DNA of 46,092 bases from Bacteroidota bacterium (GTDB lineage Bacteria; Bacteroidota; Bacteroidia; Chitinophagales; Chitinophagaceae): positions 1-46,092 of the forward strand of contig SXXL01000051.1 of assembly GCA_005789565.1 (NCBI GenBank). The letters are read 5' to 3'. The position numbers and the translations under genes are program-made. Shown here piece by piece: positions 8,701-16,005 of the stretch. How positions within the stretch are numbered: the stretch's first letter is position 1; each line of letters starts with the position of its first letter. The notes beneath the pieces are model-generated. The model was not told the DNA's origin. It was given only the letters and a program-made list of their open reading frames with translations, and ran no database searches.

Positions 8701-8846
8701 TGGGAGGAGAAGTAACCAAAGGTTTTGCCTTTGCGATGCTGATCGGGGTAATCACCGGAACCTACTCTTCCATCTTCGTGGCAGCCCCCATTCTGGTGGA
8801 TCTGGGCGGTGACCGCCCCTTGGGAAAAGCAGCCGAGAAAAAATGA
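5757..8846 (+). CDS. secDF: Fused protein translocase SecDF
   Basis: SecDF uses the proton gradient to pull translocating proteins out of SecYEG on the periplasmic side. This 1029-residue protein joins SecD and SecF in one chain, as is usual in Bacteroidota. The SecD half has one N-terminal helix, the GLDLQGGMNV motif near residue 108, a large periplasmic domain and a membrane block with GLVLTIGMAVDTNVIIYERIKEE. The SecF half starts near residue 710, has FDQGVEFAGGRSYVVKF near 740, and carries the matching VIGFSMNDTVIVFDRIRE motif. The ATG at 5757 is chosen over 5730 because MQLKGLVRFFTVLLI is the conserved start. A strong terminator follows. Confidence 0.97.
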   Translation: MQLKGLVRFFTVLLIIYSVYQLSFTWFVQNHEDKIEAQANSWLNKNFLPADKKYPGDKDSQQVYQDEVDRNYRRYLDSALKASENTTITYGINGAITYKTAKEEELNLGLDLQGGMNVTMEVEMTGLLKSLANNSSDPSFQSALVNADKRKANSDADFIGLFLEEYKKLAPGRPLAGLFAAGSSNEVNIKSTDEEVIAYIRRQAMTAFNLTFDRLRTRIDQFGVAQPSINPIPSRGLISVELPGIKDKERVRRLLQSTANLQFWEVYTLADVSYQNGWQKTITAFNTKYGGLADSTKKDSATAQVKPVVSGDTNQTVKLTADSPATTTTVTAPKEPAQKMTIDKFLMLMQPSQDEQGKILYPSAIGQVPIKDTMAFNGYLREFKSNFPGDVVFAYGVPEKDQKGKAAEFVPLYGLKTFNRTNAKLEGDAISDARQDFDQYGKVQIEMRMKPQGAAIWKKMTEENIGRPIAIVLDNIVQSAPNVISAIPSGISSITGSYTQQEAADLANILKIGKLPAPAKIVQEQQVGPTLGSEAIRSGSMAFLISFIVIFCLMLVYYNTSGWVANIALILNLLFTVGILAGLGATLTAPGIAGLVLTIGMAVDTNVIIYERIKEELSKGKSYLSAITEGYKRSLPPVLDAHVTTLLTAFILFYFGLGPVKGFATTQIIGILLSLFCGILVSRWVSDIFTDKKKHLEYFTGVSQKVFKHAKYKFIEYRKVAYVISMIVLALGIAAYFNGFDQGVEFAGGRSYVVKFDQRVDVESVRNDLKTAFDGENPIIKTIGDNSTLDITTAYLIRDNSAGIDAKVEGKLYEGLKKYLPAGMTLEQFEAGSAKIGKQASKKVLPTISDDLKAGAVQATIFAIIVIFLYIFIRFRDWRYSLGTIVALLHDVFVTLAVFSFARTVVPFPLEIDQHFIAAILTVIGFSMNDTVIVFDRIRETSRISPSAPRAEIINRAINETLSRTIMTSLTVFLTILILFLVGGEVTKGFAFAMLIGVITGTYSSIFVAAPILVDLGGDRPLGKAAEKK

Positions 8847-8864
8847 TCAACTAATCACAAATAG

Positions 8865-8890
8865 AAAAGCCCCGAAACCCGGGGCTTTTT
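8865..8890. terminator. Bidirectional intrinsic terminator between secDF and the iscA-like gene
   Basis: A 10-bp perfect stem AAAAGCCCCG / CGGGGCTTTT encloses a 5-nt loop (AAACC). It has T-runs on the plus strand (8886-8890) and on the minus strand (from the A-run at 8865). It lies in the 65-bp gap between the convergent stops, so it can serve both genes. Confidence 0.93.
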
Positions 8891-8911
8891 CATGCGATTT
8901 ATTGTGGAGCA

Positions 8912-9259
8912 TTAAACGGCGAAAGAAGTTCCGCACCCGCAGGTGGAACTGGCGTTGGGATTGGTAAACGTAAAGCCCCGGTTGTTCAGGCCTTCCTCCC
9001 AATCCACCTCCATTCCCATCAAATAAAGTTGATGTGGTTTTTCCATCACGCAGGGAATACCCTCGATCTGAAAGAACAGGTCGGTTTCCTTGGGTTGATC
9101 AAATCCCAATACATAAGAAAGTCCGGAACAGCCACCTCCTTTGACACCCAATCGGAGGGATTGTGTGGCATCAAAGCCGGGTTCGGCCATTAAGCGCTTG
9201 ATCTCGCGGATTGCTCCTTCGGTCAACTGCACGGGAGACTGGTCGATCATCGTTTCCAT
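8912..9259 (-). CDS. Iron-sulfur cluster assembly accessory protein (IscA/ErpA/SufA family)
   Basis: A-type carriers receive Fe-S clusters from the scaffold and pass them to target proteins in the cytoplasm. The 115-residue product has the three conserved ligand cysteines: Cys44 in GGGCSGLSY and Cys107/Cys109 in the C-terminal CGCG. Which A-type subgroup it belongs to cannot be decided from the sequence alone. The ATG at 9259 lies only 4 nt from a perfect -7 box, suggesting a leaderless mRNA; an alternative ATG is three codons in. It stands alone, convergent with secDF across a terminator. Confidence 0.92.
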   Translation of the reverse strand: METMIDQSPVQLTEGAIREIKRLMAEPGFDATQSLRLGVKGGGCSGLSYVLGFDQPKETDLFFQIEGIPCVMEKPHQLYLMGMEVDWEEGLNNRGFTFTNPNASSTCGCGTSFAV

Positions 9260-9263
9260 ACCG

Positions 9264-9271
9264 CAAAGTTA
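9264..9271 (-). promoter_or_regulatory. -7 promoter box of the iscA-like gene
   Basis: On the minus strand TAACTTTG matches TAnnTTTG perfectly and is separated from the ATG by only 4 nt. The transcript should begin at or next to the start codon. Confidence 0.7.
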
Positions 9272-9298
9272 ATCGTTCCATATACTTCCCGTTCGGCT

Positions 9299-9306
9299 TA
9301 CTTTTG
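9299..9306 (+). promoter_or_regulatory. -7 promoter box of the 9321-11380 operon
   Basis: TACTTTTG matches TAnnTTTG perfectly, 14 nt before the ATG at 9321, and is divergent from the iscA-like promoter. Confidence 0.65.
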
Positions 9307-9320
9307 TTAAAGTTGAAGCT

Positions 9321-9818
9321 ATGGACATTCAAACCCTCTCCCTCCTGCTCTCCGTACTGGCCATTGTACTTAGTGTGATGGCCATGACCAAGAAAGAATC
9401 CCCCACCGTCGCACCGGCACCGGCATCCGATACCCGCGCCCTTCGCCTACAGGCCTATGAGCGACTGGTACTGCTCACCGAACGCATCGCTTTGCCCAAC
9501 CTCATTTCCCGGCTGGCACAACCCGGAATCAGTGCCTTTGAAATGAAAGTGGCCCTGCTGGAAAACATCAAACAGGAATTTGATTATAACAGCACCCAGC
9601 AACTCTATGTTTCCGAGCTGGCTTGGGACTCGGTCCGGAATTTAAAAGAACAGAACCTTTCCATGATCCACCAGGTATCGGCTTCTTTCTCCGCCGATGC
9701 CAGTGGTTCCGAATTGAATAAACGCTTACTGGAACTACTCCTGCAACAAACCGGAGCCCCCTTGCACGAGATCGTTGCCAAAACACTCAATCAGGAAGCC
9801 AAAACACTGATGACGTAA
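9321..9818 (+). CDS. Small membrane-anchored protein of unknown function, coupled to the mutase gene
   Basis: I do not recognise the family with certainty. The 165-residue protein starts with one hydrophobic helix (about residues 5-22, [17 protein letters not shown]), then a short Pro/Ala linker. A mostly helical cytoplasmic or periplasmic domain follows (from about residue 38, [20 protein letters not shown]). No cysteine or catalytic motif is evident. It has its own promoter, and its TAA overlaps the mutase ATG by one base (TAATG), which implies translational coupling. Similar proteins of this length are found in Bacteroidota. A structural or accessory role next to the mutase is only a guess. 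Confidence 0.75.
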   Translation: MDIQTLSLLLSVLAIVLSVMAMTKKESPTVAPAPASDTRALRLQAYERLVLLTERIALPNLISRLAQPGISAFEMKVALLENIKQEFDYNSTQQLYVSELAWDSVRNLKEQNLSMIHQVSASFSADASGSELNKRLLELLLQQTGAPLHEIVAKTLNQEAKTLMT

Positions 9819-11380
9819 TGGAAAATCCCCCTAAAAAAACAACCGACTCCGGCCTCGAGATCAAATCGGTTTACAACGCCACCGATCGTCCGAATACCCA
9901 AGCGGAGCAACCGGGAGAATTCCCCTACACCCGCGGCATACAGCCCGATATGTATCGGGGAAAACTTTGGACGATGCGGCAGTATGCCGGATTCTCCACG
10001 GCCGAAGCCAGCAATGAACGATATCATTATTTGCTCAAACAAGGGGTGAGCGGACTCAGCGTTGCCTTCGACCTGCCCACCCAGATCGGTTATGACAGCG
10101 ACCACGCCCTGGCCGACGGAGAAGTAGGGAAAGTAGGCGTTGCCATTGATTCGATCGAGGACATGCGCCGGTTATTCCAAGGCATTCCGCTCGAATCGGT
10201 GAGTACGTCCATGACCATCAACGCCACCGGCTTCATCCTGCTGTCGCTTTATGCGGCCGTGGCCAAGGAACAAGGCGCCGACATCAAAAAGCTCAACGGC
10301 ACCATCCAAAACGATATCCTCAAAGAATACGCAGCCCGGGGCACCTATATCTATCCCCCCCGCCCTTCCATGCGCATCATCACCGATATCTTCGAATGGT
10401 GCAGCCGGGAGATGCCCAAATGGAATACCATCTCCATTTCCGGTTATCACATCCGAGAAGCGGGTAGCACGGCCGCGCAGGAGATCGCTTTCACCCTCAG
10501 CAACGGGAAAGCCTATGTGCAAGCCGCACTCGAAAAAGGACTGGACATAAACGTATTCGGCAAACGACTTTCCTTTTTCTTCAATGCACACAATAATCTC
10601 TTTGAAGAAGTGGCCAAATTTCGGGCGGCCCGACGGATCTGGTCGAACCTCATGCGTGACCTGGGCGCCACCGACCCCAAAGCCTGTATGCTCCGCTTTC
10701 ATACCCAAACCGGCGGCAGCACCCTCACGGCACAACAACCCCTGAATAATATCTCTCGCGTTACCGTCCAAACCCTGGCAGCTGTATTGGGTGGAACGCA
10801 ATCGTTACACACCAATGGGTATGACGAAGCACTCGGACTTCCCACCGAAGAAGCAGCCCGTATTGCCCTGCGTACCCAGCAAATTGTCGCTTTTGAGAGT
10901 GGCGTGGCCGATACGGCGGATCCGCTGGCCGGATCCTATTTCATCGAATCTCTCACGGATGAAATGGAGCAAAAGGCTCGCGAGTGGATGAAACAAATTG
11001 ACGATCTGGGCGGCAGCGTATCGGCTATCGAGCAAGAATATATGCAACGCGAGATCGCCCGCAGCGCATACGCCTACCAGCGGAAGGTGGAATCGAAGGA
11101 GCAGATCGTCGTGGGACAAAACGCCTACACCTCCGACGAATCACTACAAACTCCAATCCTTAAGATCGACGACTCCATCCGCCAATTACAGACCGAACGG
11201 CTCACCAACTTAAAAGCACAACGAGACGCCGCCATCGCCACAAAATGTCTGGAAGCCATTCGCCAGAAAGCGGTCAGCGGCGAAAACCTGATGCCGGCCG
11301 TGCTGGATGCTGTTGAGAACAATTGTACCCTCGGTGAGATCTCCGATGTGTTAAGGAGCGTGTTTGGGGAGCACAAGTGA
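9818..11380 (+). CDS. Methylmalonyl-CoA mutase catalytic subunit lacking the B12-binding domain
   Basis: This 520-residue protein is the acyl-CoA-binding TIM-barrel part of the cobalamin-dependent mutases. These enzymes rearrange (R)-methylmalonyl-CoA and succinyl-CoA or related acyl-CoAs. Family segments are [20 protein letters not shown] (35-54), [27 protein letters not shown] with Arg186, and [12 protein letters not shown] with His211. The C-terminal DxHxxG cobalamin domain is absent, so a separate B12 subunit must exist elsewhere. Arg186 corresponds to the methylmalonyl-specific Arg; the position usually Tyr in G-x-Y-P-x-M-Y is Gln42 here, which leaves the exact substrate uncertain. Its stop abuts that of glnS (TGATCA). 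Confidence 0.9.
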   Translation: MENPPKKTTDSGLEIKSVYNATDRPNTQAEQPGEFPYTRGIQPDMYRGKLWTMRQYAGFSTAEASNERYHYLLKQGVSGLSVAFDLPTQIGYDSDHALADGEVGKVGVAIDSIEDMRRLFQGIPLESVSTSMTINATGFILLSLYAAVAKEQGADIKKLNGTIQNDILKEYAARGTYIYPPRPSMRIITDIFEWCSREMPKWNTISISGYHIREAGSTAAQEIAFTLSNGKAYVQAALEKGLDINVFGKRLSFFFNAHNNLFEEVAKFRAARRIWSNLMRDLGATDPKACMLRFHTQTGGSTLTAQQPLNNISRVTVQTLAAVLGGTQSLHTNGYDEALGLPTEEAARIALRTQQIVAFESGVADTADPLAGSYFIESLTDEMEQKAREWMKQIDDLGGSVSAIEQEYMQREIARSAYAYQRKVESKEQIVVGQNAYTSDESLQTPILKIDDSIRQLQTERLTNLKAQRDAAIATKCLEAIRQKAVSGENLMPAVLDAVENNCTLGEISDVLRSVFGEHK

Positions 11381-13042
11381 TCAGCCCTTCTTCACTTCCT
11401 TGGCCCAGGCATCTTTGAGTCCTACGGTTTTATTGAAGACTAATTTCTCAGGCGTGCTGTCCTTGTCCAATACAAAATACCCCTGCCGTAAAAATTGAAA
11501 TCGGTCCGTGAGGGTGGCCTCCGCCAAGGCAGGTTCGGCGTAGGCGGATTTTACTACCTGAAGGGATTCCGGATTCAAGAAAGATTTAAAATCGGCCTCA
11601 CTGTCGGTCGGATCTTCGACAGAGAACAAGCGGTCATATAAGCGCAGCTCCACCGGTACGGCCTGCGCCCGGCTCACCCAATGCAGGGTTCCTTTTACGG
11701 AGAGACCGCTGGTATCGGATCCGCTCTTGCTTTCGGGGAAGTAGGTACATTTTAATTCGATCACTTCTCCCCGATCATCTTTGATCACTTCTTCGCAGCG
11801 GATGATGTAGGCACTTTTCAGTCGCACCATTTGTCCGGGTGCCAATCTGAAAAATTTCTTCGGGGGAACTTCCATGAAATCACTTCGCTCAACGAAAAGC
11901 TGATTGCTGAAAGGGATCTGACGGTTGCCGGCGGTTTCCGATTCGGGGTTGTTCTCGCTGTTCAGCCACTCCACTTCGCCGGAATGATTGGTTAGTGTAA
12001 TGAGCAGGGGGTCGGCCACGACCATTCGGCGCAGGGCTATTTTATTCAGGTGTTCGCGCACACAGAATTCCAGCAGGCCCACATCCACCAGATTTTCTCG
12101 TTTGGCCACGCCGATGCGGCTGCAGAATTCACGGATACTCTCGGGCGTGTAGCCGCGACGACGCAGTCCGCTAATAGTTGACATTCTGGGATCGTCCCAT
12201 CCGTTCACATGCCCTTCTTGCACGAGCTGCAGGAGCTTTCGTTTGCTGGTAACGGTATAGTTGATGTTGCGACGGGCAAATTCGTATTGGTGCGAGGGAT
12301 AGATCTCGAGTTTTTTGATCAGCCAATCGTAGAGTTCGCGGTGCGGCACAAATTCCAAGGTGCAGATGGAGTGCGTGATGTTTTCGATGGAATCACTTTG
12401 TCCGTGTGCGAAATCATACATCGGATAGATACACCATTTATCGCCCGTGCGGTGATGATGCGCGTGCTTGATCCGGTAGAGGATTGGGTCACGCATAAGC
12501 ATGTTGAGGTGCGTCATGTCGATCTTAGCCCGAAGAGTACGAGCGCCATCGGGAAATTCACCGGCTTTCATTCGAAGAAAAAGATCGCGATTCTCCTCAA
12601 TGGTGCGGCTGCGGTAGGGACTATCCACACCGGGCTGGGTGGGCGTTCCTTTTTGGGCGGCGATCTCTTCGGGGGTCAGGTCGTCTACATAGGCCAGTCC
12701 CCGATCGATCAATTTACAGGCATAGTTGAACAGCGTGTCAAAATAATCGCTGGCGTAACGTTCATGCTTCCATTCAAAGCCCAACCAACGAACGTCTTGC
12801 TTGATACTGTCGACGTATTCGGTTTCCTCGGTGGTGGGATTGGTATCATCGAACCGCAGGTTGGTATAGCCGGGGTAGCGTTGAGTAAGACCAAAATTGA
12901 GGCAGATCGAAGAGGCGTGACCAATATGCAGGTAGCCATTGGGCTCCGGTGGAAAGCGCGTAACGATCTGCTGGTGTTTACCAGACTGAAGATCTTGCTC
13001 GATGATCTCTTCCAAAAAATTTAAACTGCGTTCTTCTGTCAT
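11381..13042 (-). CDS. glnS: Glutamine--tRNA ligase
   Basis: GlnS charges tRNA-Gln with glutamine in the cytoplasm. The 553-residue class I synthetase shows the HIGH motif in PPEPNGYLHIGHASS (residues 31-45), the KMSKS-equivalent VTSKRKL, and the GlnRS-type segment WDDPRMSTISGLRRRGYTP between them. The C-terminal half is the anticodon-binding beta-barrel. Length matches bacterial GlnRS. It is convergent with the mutase gene with no gap, and a near-consensus promoter lies just upstream. Confidence 0.97.
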   Translation of the reverse strand: MTEERSLNFLEEIIEQDLQSGKHQQIVTRFPPEPNGYLHIGHASSICLNFGLTQRYPGYTNLRFDDTNPTTEETEYVDSIKQDVRWLGFEWKHERYASDYFDTLFNYACKLIDRGLAYVDDLTPEEIAAQKGTPTQPGVDSPYRSRTIEENRDLFLRMKAGEFPDGARTLRAKIDMTHLNMLMRDPILYRIKHAHHHRTGDKWCIYPMYDFAHGQSDSIENITHSICTLEFVPHRELYDWLIKKLEIYPSHQYEFARRNINYTVTSKRKLLQLVQEGHVNGWDDPRMSTISGLRRRGYTPESIREFCSRIGVAKRENLVDVGLLEFCVREHLNKIALRRMVVADPLLITLTNHSGEVEWLNSENNPESETAGNRQIPFSNQLFVERSDFMEVPPKKFFRLAPGQMVRLKSAYIIRCEEVIKDDRGEVIELKCTYFPESKSGSDTSGLSVKGTLHWVSRAQAVPVELRLYDRLFSVEDPTDSEADFKSFLNPESLQVVKSAYAEPALAEATLTDRFQFLRQGYFVLDKDSTPEKLVFNKTVGLKDAWAKEVKKG

Positions 13043-13051
13043 AAGCAGGTA

Positions 13052-13059
13052 CGAAGATA
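13052..13059 (-). promoter_or_regulatory. Probable -7 box of glnS
   Basis: On the minus strand TATCTTCG differs from TAnnTTTG by one base. It lies 9 nt before the glnS ATG, inside the 32-bp gap after the DUF985 gene. Confidence 0.45.
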
Positions 13060-13074
13060 CAAAATGACGGCCGG

Positions 13075-13563
13075 TCAGGGGCGGCAGTAACGCCGGATGA
13101 GTTCGAATTGGTCGGGGTAGTGAGCAGATAACTCCGTTGCCGAGGCCATCTCGTGATCGTTAAAATGAAAACCGGGTGAAACCGTGCAGCTTACCAGGCA
13201 ATACTCCGTACCGGGTACAGGTGCGGCCGCGAACCAGTGGTTGGCGGGGATGGTTACTTGCAGGGCATGGTTTGGTCCCATGAAGATGATATCCGCGGGT
13301 GCTTGTTCGTGGAGGACCAGCAGCTGCAAAGCACCGCCTTCGTGAAAATGCCAGATCTCATCGCTTTTGATGCGGTGAAATGCGGCAAAATCACCGGCTT
13401 CCATCAGGTAAAGAATGGCCGTGGCGTGCGGTCGTCCGGCGGGGAAGGGATCGAGTTCGAGGTTGCCCGGAAAAACAGAAGCCGAACAATAGGTCCGTTT
13501 GTAGAATCCTCCTTCGGGATGTGGTTCAAGCCCGAGTTGTTCGATCCGTTCGCGAGCGGTCAT
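13075..13563 (-). CDS. DUF985 family cupin protein
   Basis: The 162-residue protein matches the cupin superfamily group DUF985 (yeast Yml079-like). Signatures are LGLEPHPEGGFYKRTY at the N-terminus, ILYLMEAGDFAAFHRIKSDE, and the small-molecule pocket region WHFHEGGALQLLVL, followed by PANHWFAA. The fold is a single beta-barrel; no reaction is established for the family. Its ATG overlaps the stop of the upstream hydrolase gene by one base (TGATG), so both are in one transcript. The linkage to the hydrolase does not reveal a substrate. Confidence 0.88.
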   Translation of the reverse strand: MTARERIEQLGLEPHPEGGFYKRTYCSASVFPGNLELDPFPAGRPHATAILYLMEAGDFAAFHRIKSDEIWHFHEGGALQLLVLHEQAPADIIFMGPNHALQVTIPANHWFAAAPVPGTEYCLVSCTVSPGFHFNDHEMASATELSAHYPDQFELIRRYCRP

Positions 13564-15449
13564 CAGAATCCTTTCTTGGGTGATTGGCTGCCACCAACCC
13601 CGATCTCACTGGAACCCAGCACGGTGATCTCCGACTTGATGAAATCCTTTTCCTCGGCCTTGTAGATATTCTCTACGAATTGCTGTGGGTTGCGGTCGAT
13701 GTAGGGGAACCAGGTGCTGTGGATCTGGATCATGATGCGGTGACCTTTTTTGAAGGTATGCAGCACGTCTTGCAGGGGAATGTTCACGTCGGTGGGTTGT
13801 CCGGGTACGAACGGCTCCGGTTTCTCGAAGCTGTTACGGAACCGACCACGGAATACTTCGCTGCGGACCAGCTGTTGGTAGCCGCCCATCACGATGTTTT
13901 TGGGGTTGTGTTCGTAGTTCGGGTGATTGTCGGGGTACACATCGATGAGCTTCACGAAGAAATCGGCATCGGTGGTTGACAGGGCCACTTTCAGCTTGGC
14001 CAAGATCTCACCGGCGAGGGTAATGGGATCGGTGAGCGGATCGGTCTCGAAGGTGAGTACGTCGGGTCGACGGGAGGCGTTCCGTTGATCATCGCTCATG
14101 AAATTGCGGGGCGTGAAGGTGAGTCCCTCTGTCTGCGATGTATACGGCACCGGTTTGGCGGGGTCGCTCACATAAGAAAACCGTAGCGTGGCATCGGCTG
14201 GTTGGTTCACATAGAGTTTACCATTTTGACCGAAGGTCAGTTTAGCGGGCGCGATATCAGCCGGCGGCCAAACGTCGAAGCGTTGCCATTTTTTGGTGCC
14301 GGTATTGTACATGTGTGCCTCGGGGAGGTTGGGATCGGGGGCATCTTTGAGGTGATGTGCAAAGAAGGGCGCTTCGATGTTTTTCAGGAAATAGCTGGAG
14401 ATGCTGTCGCCGAAATAAATATGATGGTGGGTGGTTTGTTTGGTTTCGCTCGACCATTGTCCGTGCGCCCAAGGTCCCATGACGATACTATTCTTCGCGC
14501 CGGGCGTGGTGCGCTCGATGGTCTTGTAGATGTTCAAGGGGCCGTATAGGTCCTCTGCATCGAACCAGCCGCCCACGGTGAGTACTGCCGGCTTGATCTT
14601 TTGCAAATGGGGCAAAATGCTTCGCTTCTGCCAGAAGGTATCGTAATTGGGATGATCGACGATCTGTTGCCAGAAGAAATTATCGTAATGATATTTTTCG
14701 GTTACGTTTTTCAGTGGACCCAGACTCATATGAAAATTGTACCCGTCGCGGGGGTTGTTGGCATAAAAGCGCATCATTTCTTTCATGTACCAATCGCTTC
14801 GGGTCGTATCTTTTTTCTGATAACCGAATACGGCAAAAGCAGCGGTATAGCTCTGCAGGTAGGCGCCCATGTGATGAAAATCGTCGAAGAAGAAATCGGA
14901 TATCGGGGCTTGGGGCGAGCAGGCTTTCAGGGCCGGATGGGCATCGGGCAGGGCAGCGGCTGTGTAGAAACCGGGATAAGAGATCCCGTACATGCCCACT
15001 CGACCGTTGTTGTTGGGCAGGTTCTTGATCATCCAGTCGATGGCATCGTAGGTATCGGAACTTTCGTCGATCGCCTTTTTGTTTTTGGGATCGTTGCCAG
15101 GAATGTTGGGGGTCATGTTATTGAACTCCCCTTCGCTCATGTAACGACCACGTACATCCTGAAAGGCCAGGATATATCCGTCGCGCACCAGATACCGGGA
15201 GGGATGACCACCCGTGTTGAAGCCCCGGTAGTCGGAGGCATTGTAACAAGTACGATTCAATAAGATCGGATAAGTTTTGGAGCGGTCCTTCGGTACATAT
15301 ACGAGCGTAAAGAGTTTGATGCCGTCGCGCATCGGGATACGGTATTCAAAAACATCGTAGTTATCCTTCATGTACTGAACCTCGGAACCCTGACCGAAGG
15401 AAGTCATACAGGCGAATGAAAAAATCAGGGATAGAAGTAAAATCCGCAT
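13563..15449 (-). CDS. Secreted CocE/NonD family (S15-type) serine hydrolase
   Basis: The 628-residue protein starts with a signal peptide (residues 1-19, ending SFGQ), so it acts in the periplasm or outside. Residues about 35-330 form an alpha/beta-hydrolase domain with the nucleophile elbow GMYGISYPGF (Ser157) and the RDGIKLFTLVYVPKD opening typical of CocE and glutaryl-7-ACA acylases. The C-terminal about 200 residues are the jelly-roll domain of X-Pro dipeptidyl-peptidase family S15. The substrate is probably a peptide, acyl-amide or ester. Its start is followed upstream by a 9-nt repeat array rather than a consensus promoter. It is coupled to the DUF985 cupin. Confidence 0.88.
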   Translation of the reverse strand: MRILLLSLIFSFACMTSFGQGSEVQYMKDNYDVFEYRIPMRDGIKLFTLVYVPKDRSKTYPILLNRTCYNASDYRGFNTGGHPSRYLVRDGYILAFQDVRGRYMSEGEFNNMTPNIPGNDPKNKKAIDESSDTYDAIDWMIKNLPNNNGRVGMYGISYPGFYTAAALPDAHPALKACSPQAPISDFFFDDFHHMGAYLQSYTAAFAVFGYQKKDTTRSDWYMKEMMRFYANNPRDGYNFHMSLGPLKNVTEKYHYDNFFWQQIVDHPNYDTFWQKRSILPHLQKIKPAVLTVGGWFDAEDLYGPLNIYKTIERTTPGAKNSIVMGPWAHGQWSSETKQTTHHHIYFGDSISSYFLKNIEAPFFAHHLKDAPDPNLPEAHMYNTGTKKWQRFDVWPPADIAPAKLTFGQNGKLYVNQPADATLRFSYVSDPAKPVPYTSQTEGLTFTPRNFMSDDQRNASRRPDVLTFETDPLTDPITLAGEILAKLKVALSTTDADFFVKLIDVYPDNHPNYEHNPKNIVMGGYQQLVRSEVFRGRFRNSFEKPEPFVPGQPTDVNIPLQDVLHTFKKGHRIMIQIHSTWFPYIDRNPQQFVENIYKAEEKDFIKSEITVLGSSEIGVGGSQSPKKGF

Positions 15450-15458
15450 AGCAATAAA

Positions 15459-15485
15459 AGTTTGAAGAGTTTAGGGAGTTGAAGG
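15459..15485. repeat. Three-copy 9-nt repeat (AGTTTRRRR) in the intergenic region
   Basis: Three contiguous 9-mers read AGTTTGAAG, AGTTTAGGG and AGTTGAAGG. They lie 10 bp upstream of the hydrolase start codon on its leader side. The unit is the same type as the in-frame array inside yggS at 16099-16134, about 640 bp away. Confidence 0.7.
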
Positions 15486-15508
15486 TAGGAAGAAATGAAA
15501 CCAAATGA

Positions 15509-15516
15509 TAGCTTTG
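15509..15516 (+). promoter_or_regulatory. -7 promoter box of the META lipoprotein gene
   Basis: TAGCTTTG matches TAnnTTTG perfectly, 15 nt before the ATG at 15532. It overlaps an in-frame upstream ATG at 15505, which is therefore unlikely to be the start. Confidence 0.65.
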
Positions 15517-15531
15517 CAAAAAACCAAGCGC

Positions 15532-16002
15532 ATGCGTTTTTTTATTGGAATCTTTCTATTGACGACCCTGATCGCCTGTGGGGAGGGGACCAAATCCGGC
15601 CCGACATCTGAAAATCCCCAAACGAAAAATGAACCCACGTTACCGGTAAAAGAAGTGACGGACCCGGCCCTGGCGGGAAGTTGGGTATTGAGCGGACTGC
15701 CGCAATCCCCCACTCCTTTTTCCAAACTCTATCCGAGGCAGCGTCCGGTACTTTTCATTCAGTCCGACTTGAAGCTGATCTCCGGGTCGACGGGTTGCAA
15801 CCGATTCAGCGCAACCATCACCACGGTGGGGAACCAATTGAAATTCGCCGATTTCACGCGCAGCACGTTGTTTTGTGTAGGTGAAGCCGAGGCCACGTTT
15901 CTCAAAGCCTGGGAAAAATCAACGAAATATTCTCTCCGTAATAACGATGAACTGATTTGGGGGACGGATTCCGTTACCTGGATGATATTCCGTCGTCGCT
16001 GA
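15532..16002 (+). CDS. META/HslJ-domain lipoprotein
   Basis: The 156-residue product has a lipoprotein signal peptide with the lipobox LIAC (Cys16). The mature part is a META domain as in HslJ: GSWVLSGL, then SGSTGCNRFSATITTVGNQLKF, then FCVGEAEATFLKAW. HslJ-type proteins are envelope proteins linked to stress or antibiotic tolerance in enterobacteria; no enzymatic role is known. The ATG at 15532 is chosen because the promoter box lies between it and the next upstream ATG. It is convergent with yggS, with 3 bp between the stops. Confidence 0.88.
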   Translation: MRFFIGIFLLTTLIACGEGTKSGPTSENPQTKNEPTLPVKEVTDPALAGSWVLSGLPQSPTPFSKLYPRQRPVLFIQSDLKLISGSTGCNRFSATITTVGNQLKFADFTRSTLFCVGEAEATFLKAWEKSTKYSLRNNDELIWGTDSVTWMIFRRR

Positions 16003-16005
16003 CCA

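Noticed and set aside
9818-11380. Interpreting the mutase gene as a truncated pseudogene because the B12 domain is missing
   Set aside because: The frame ends cleanly after a helical C-terminus and the length matches known separate large subunits, so it is a natural split form.
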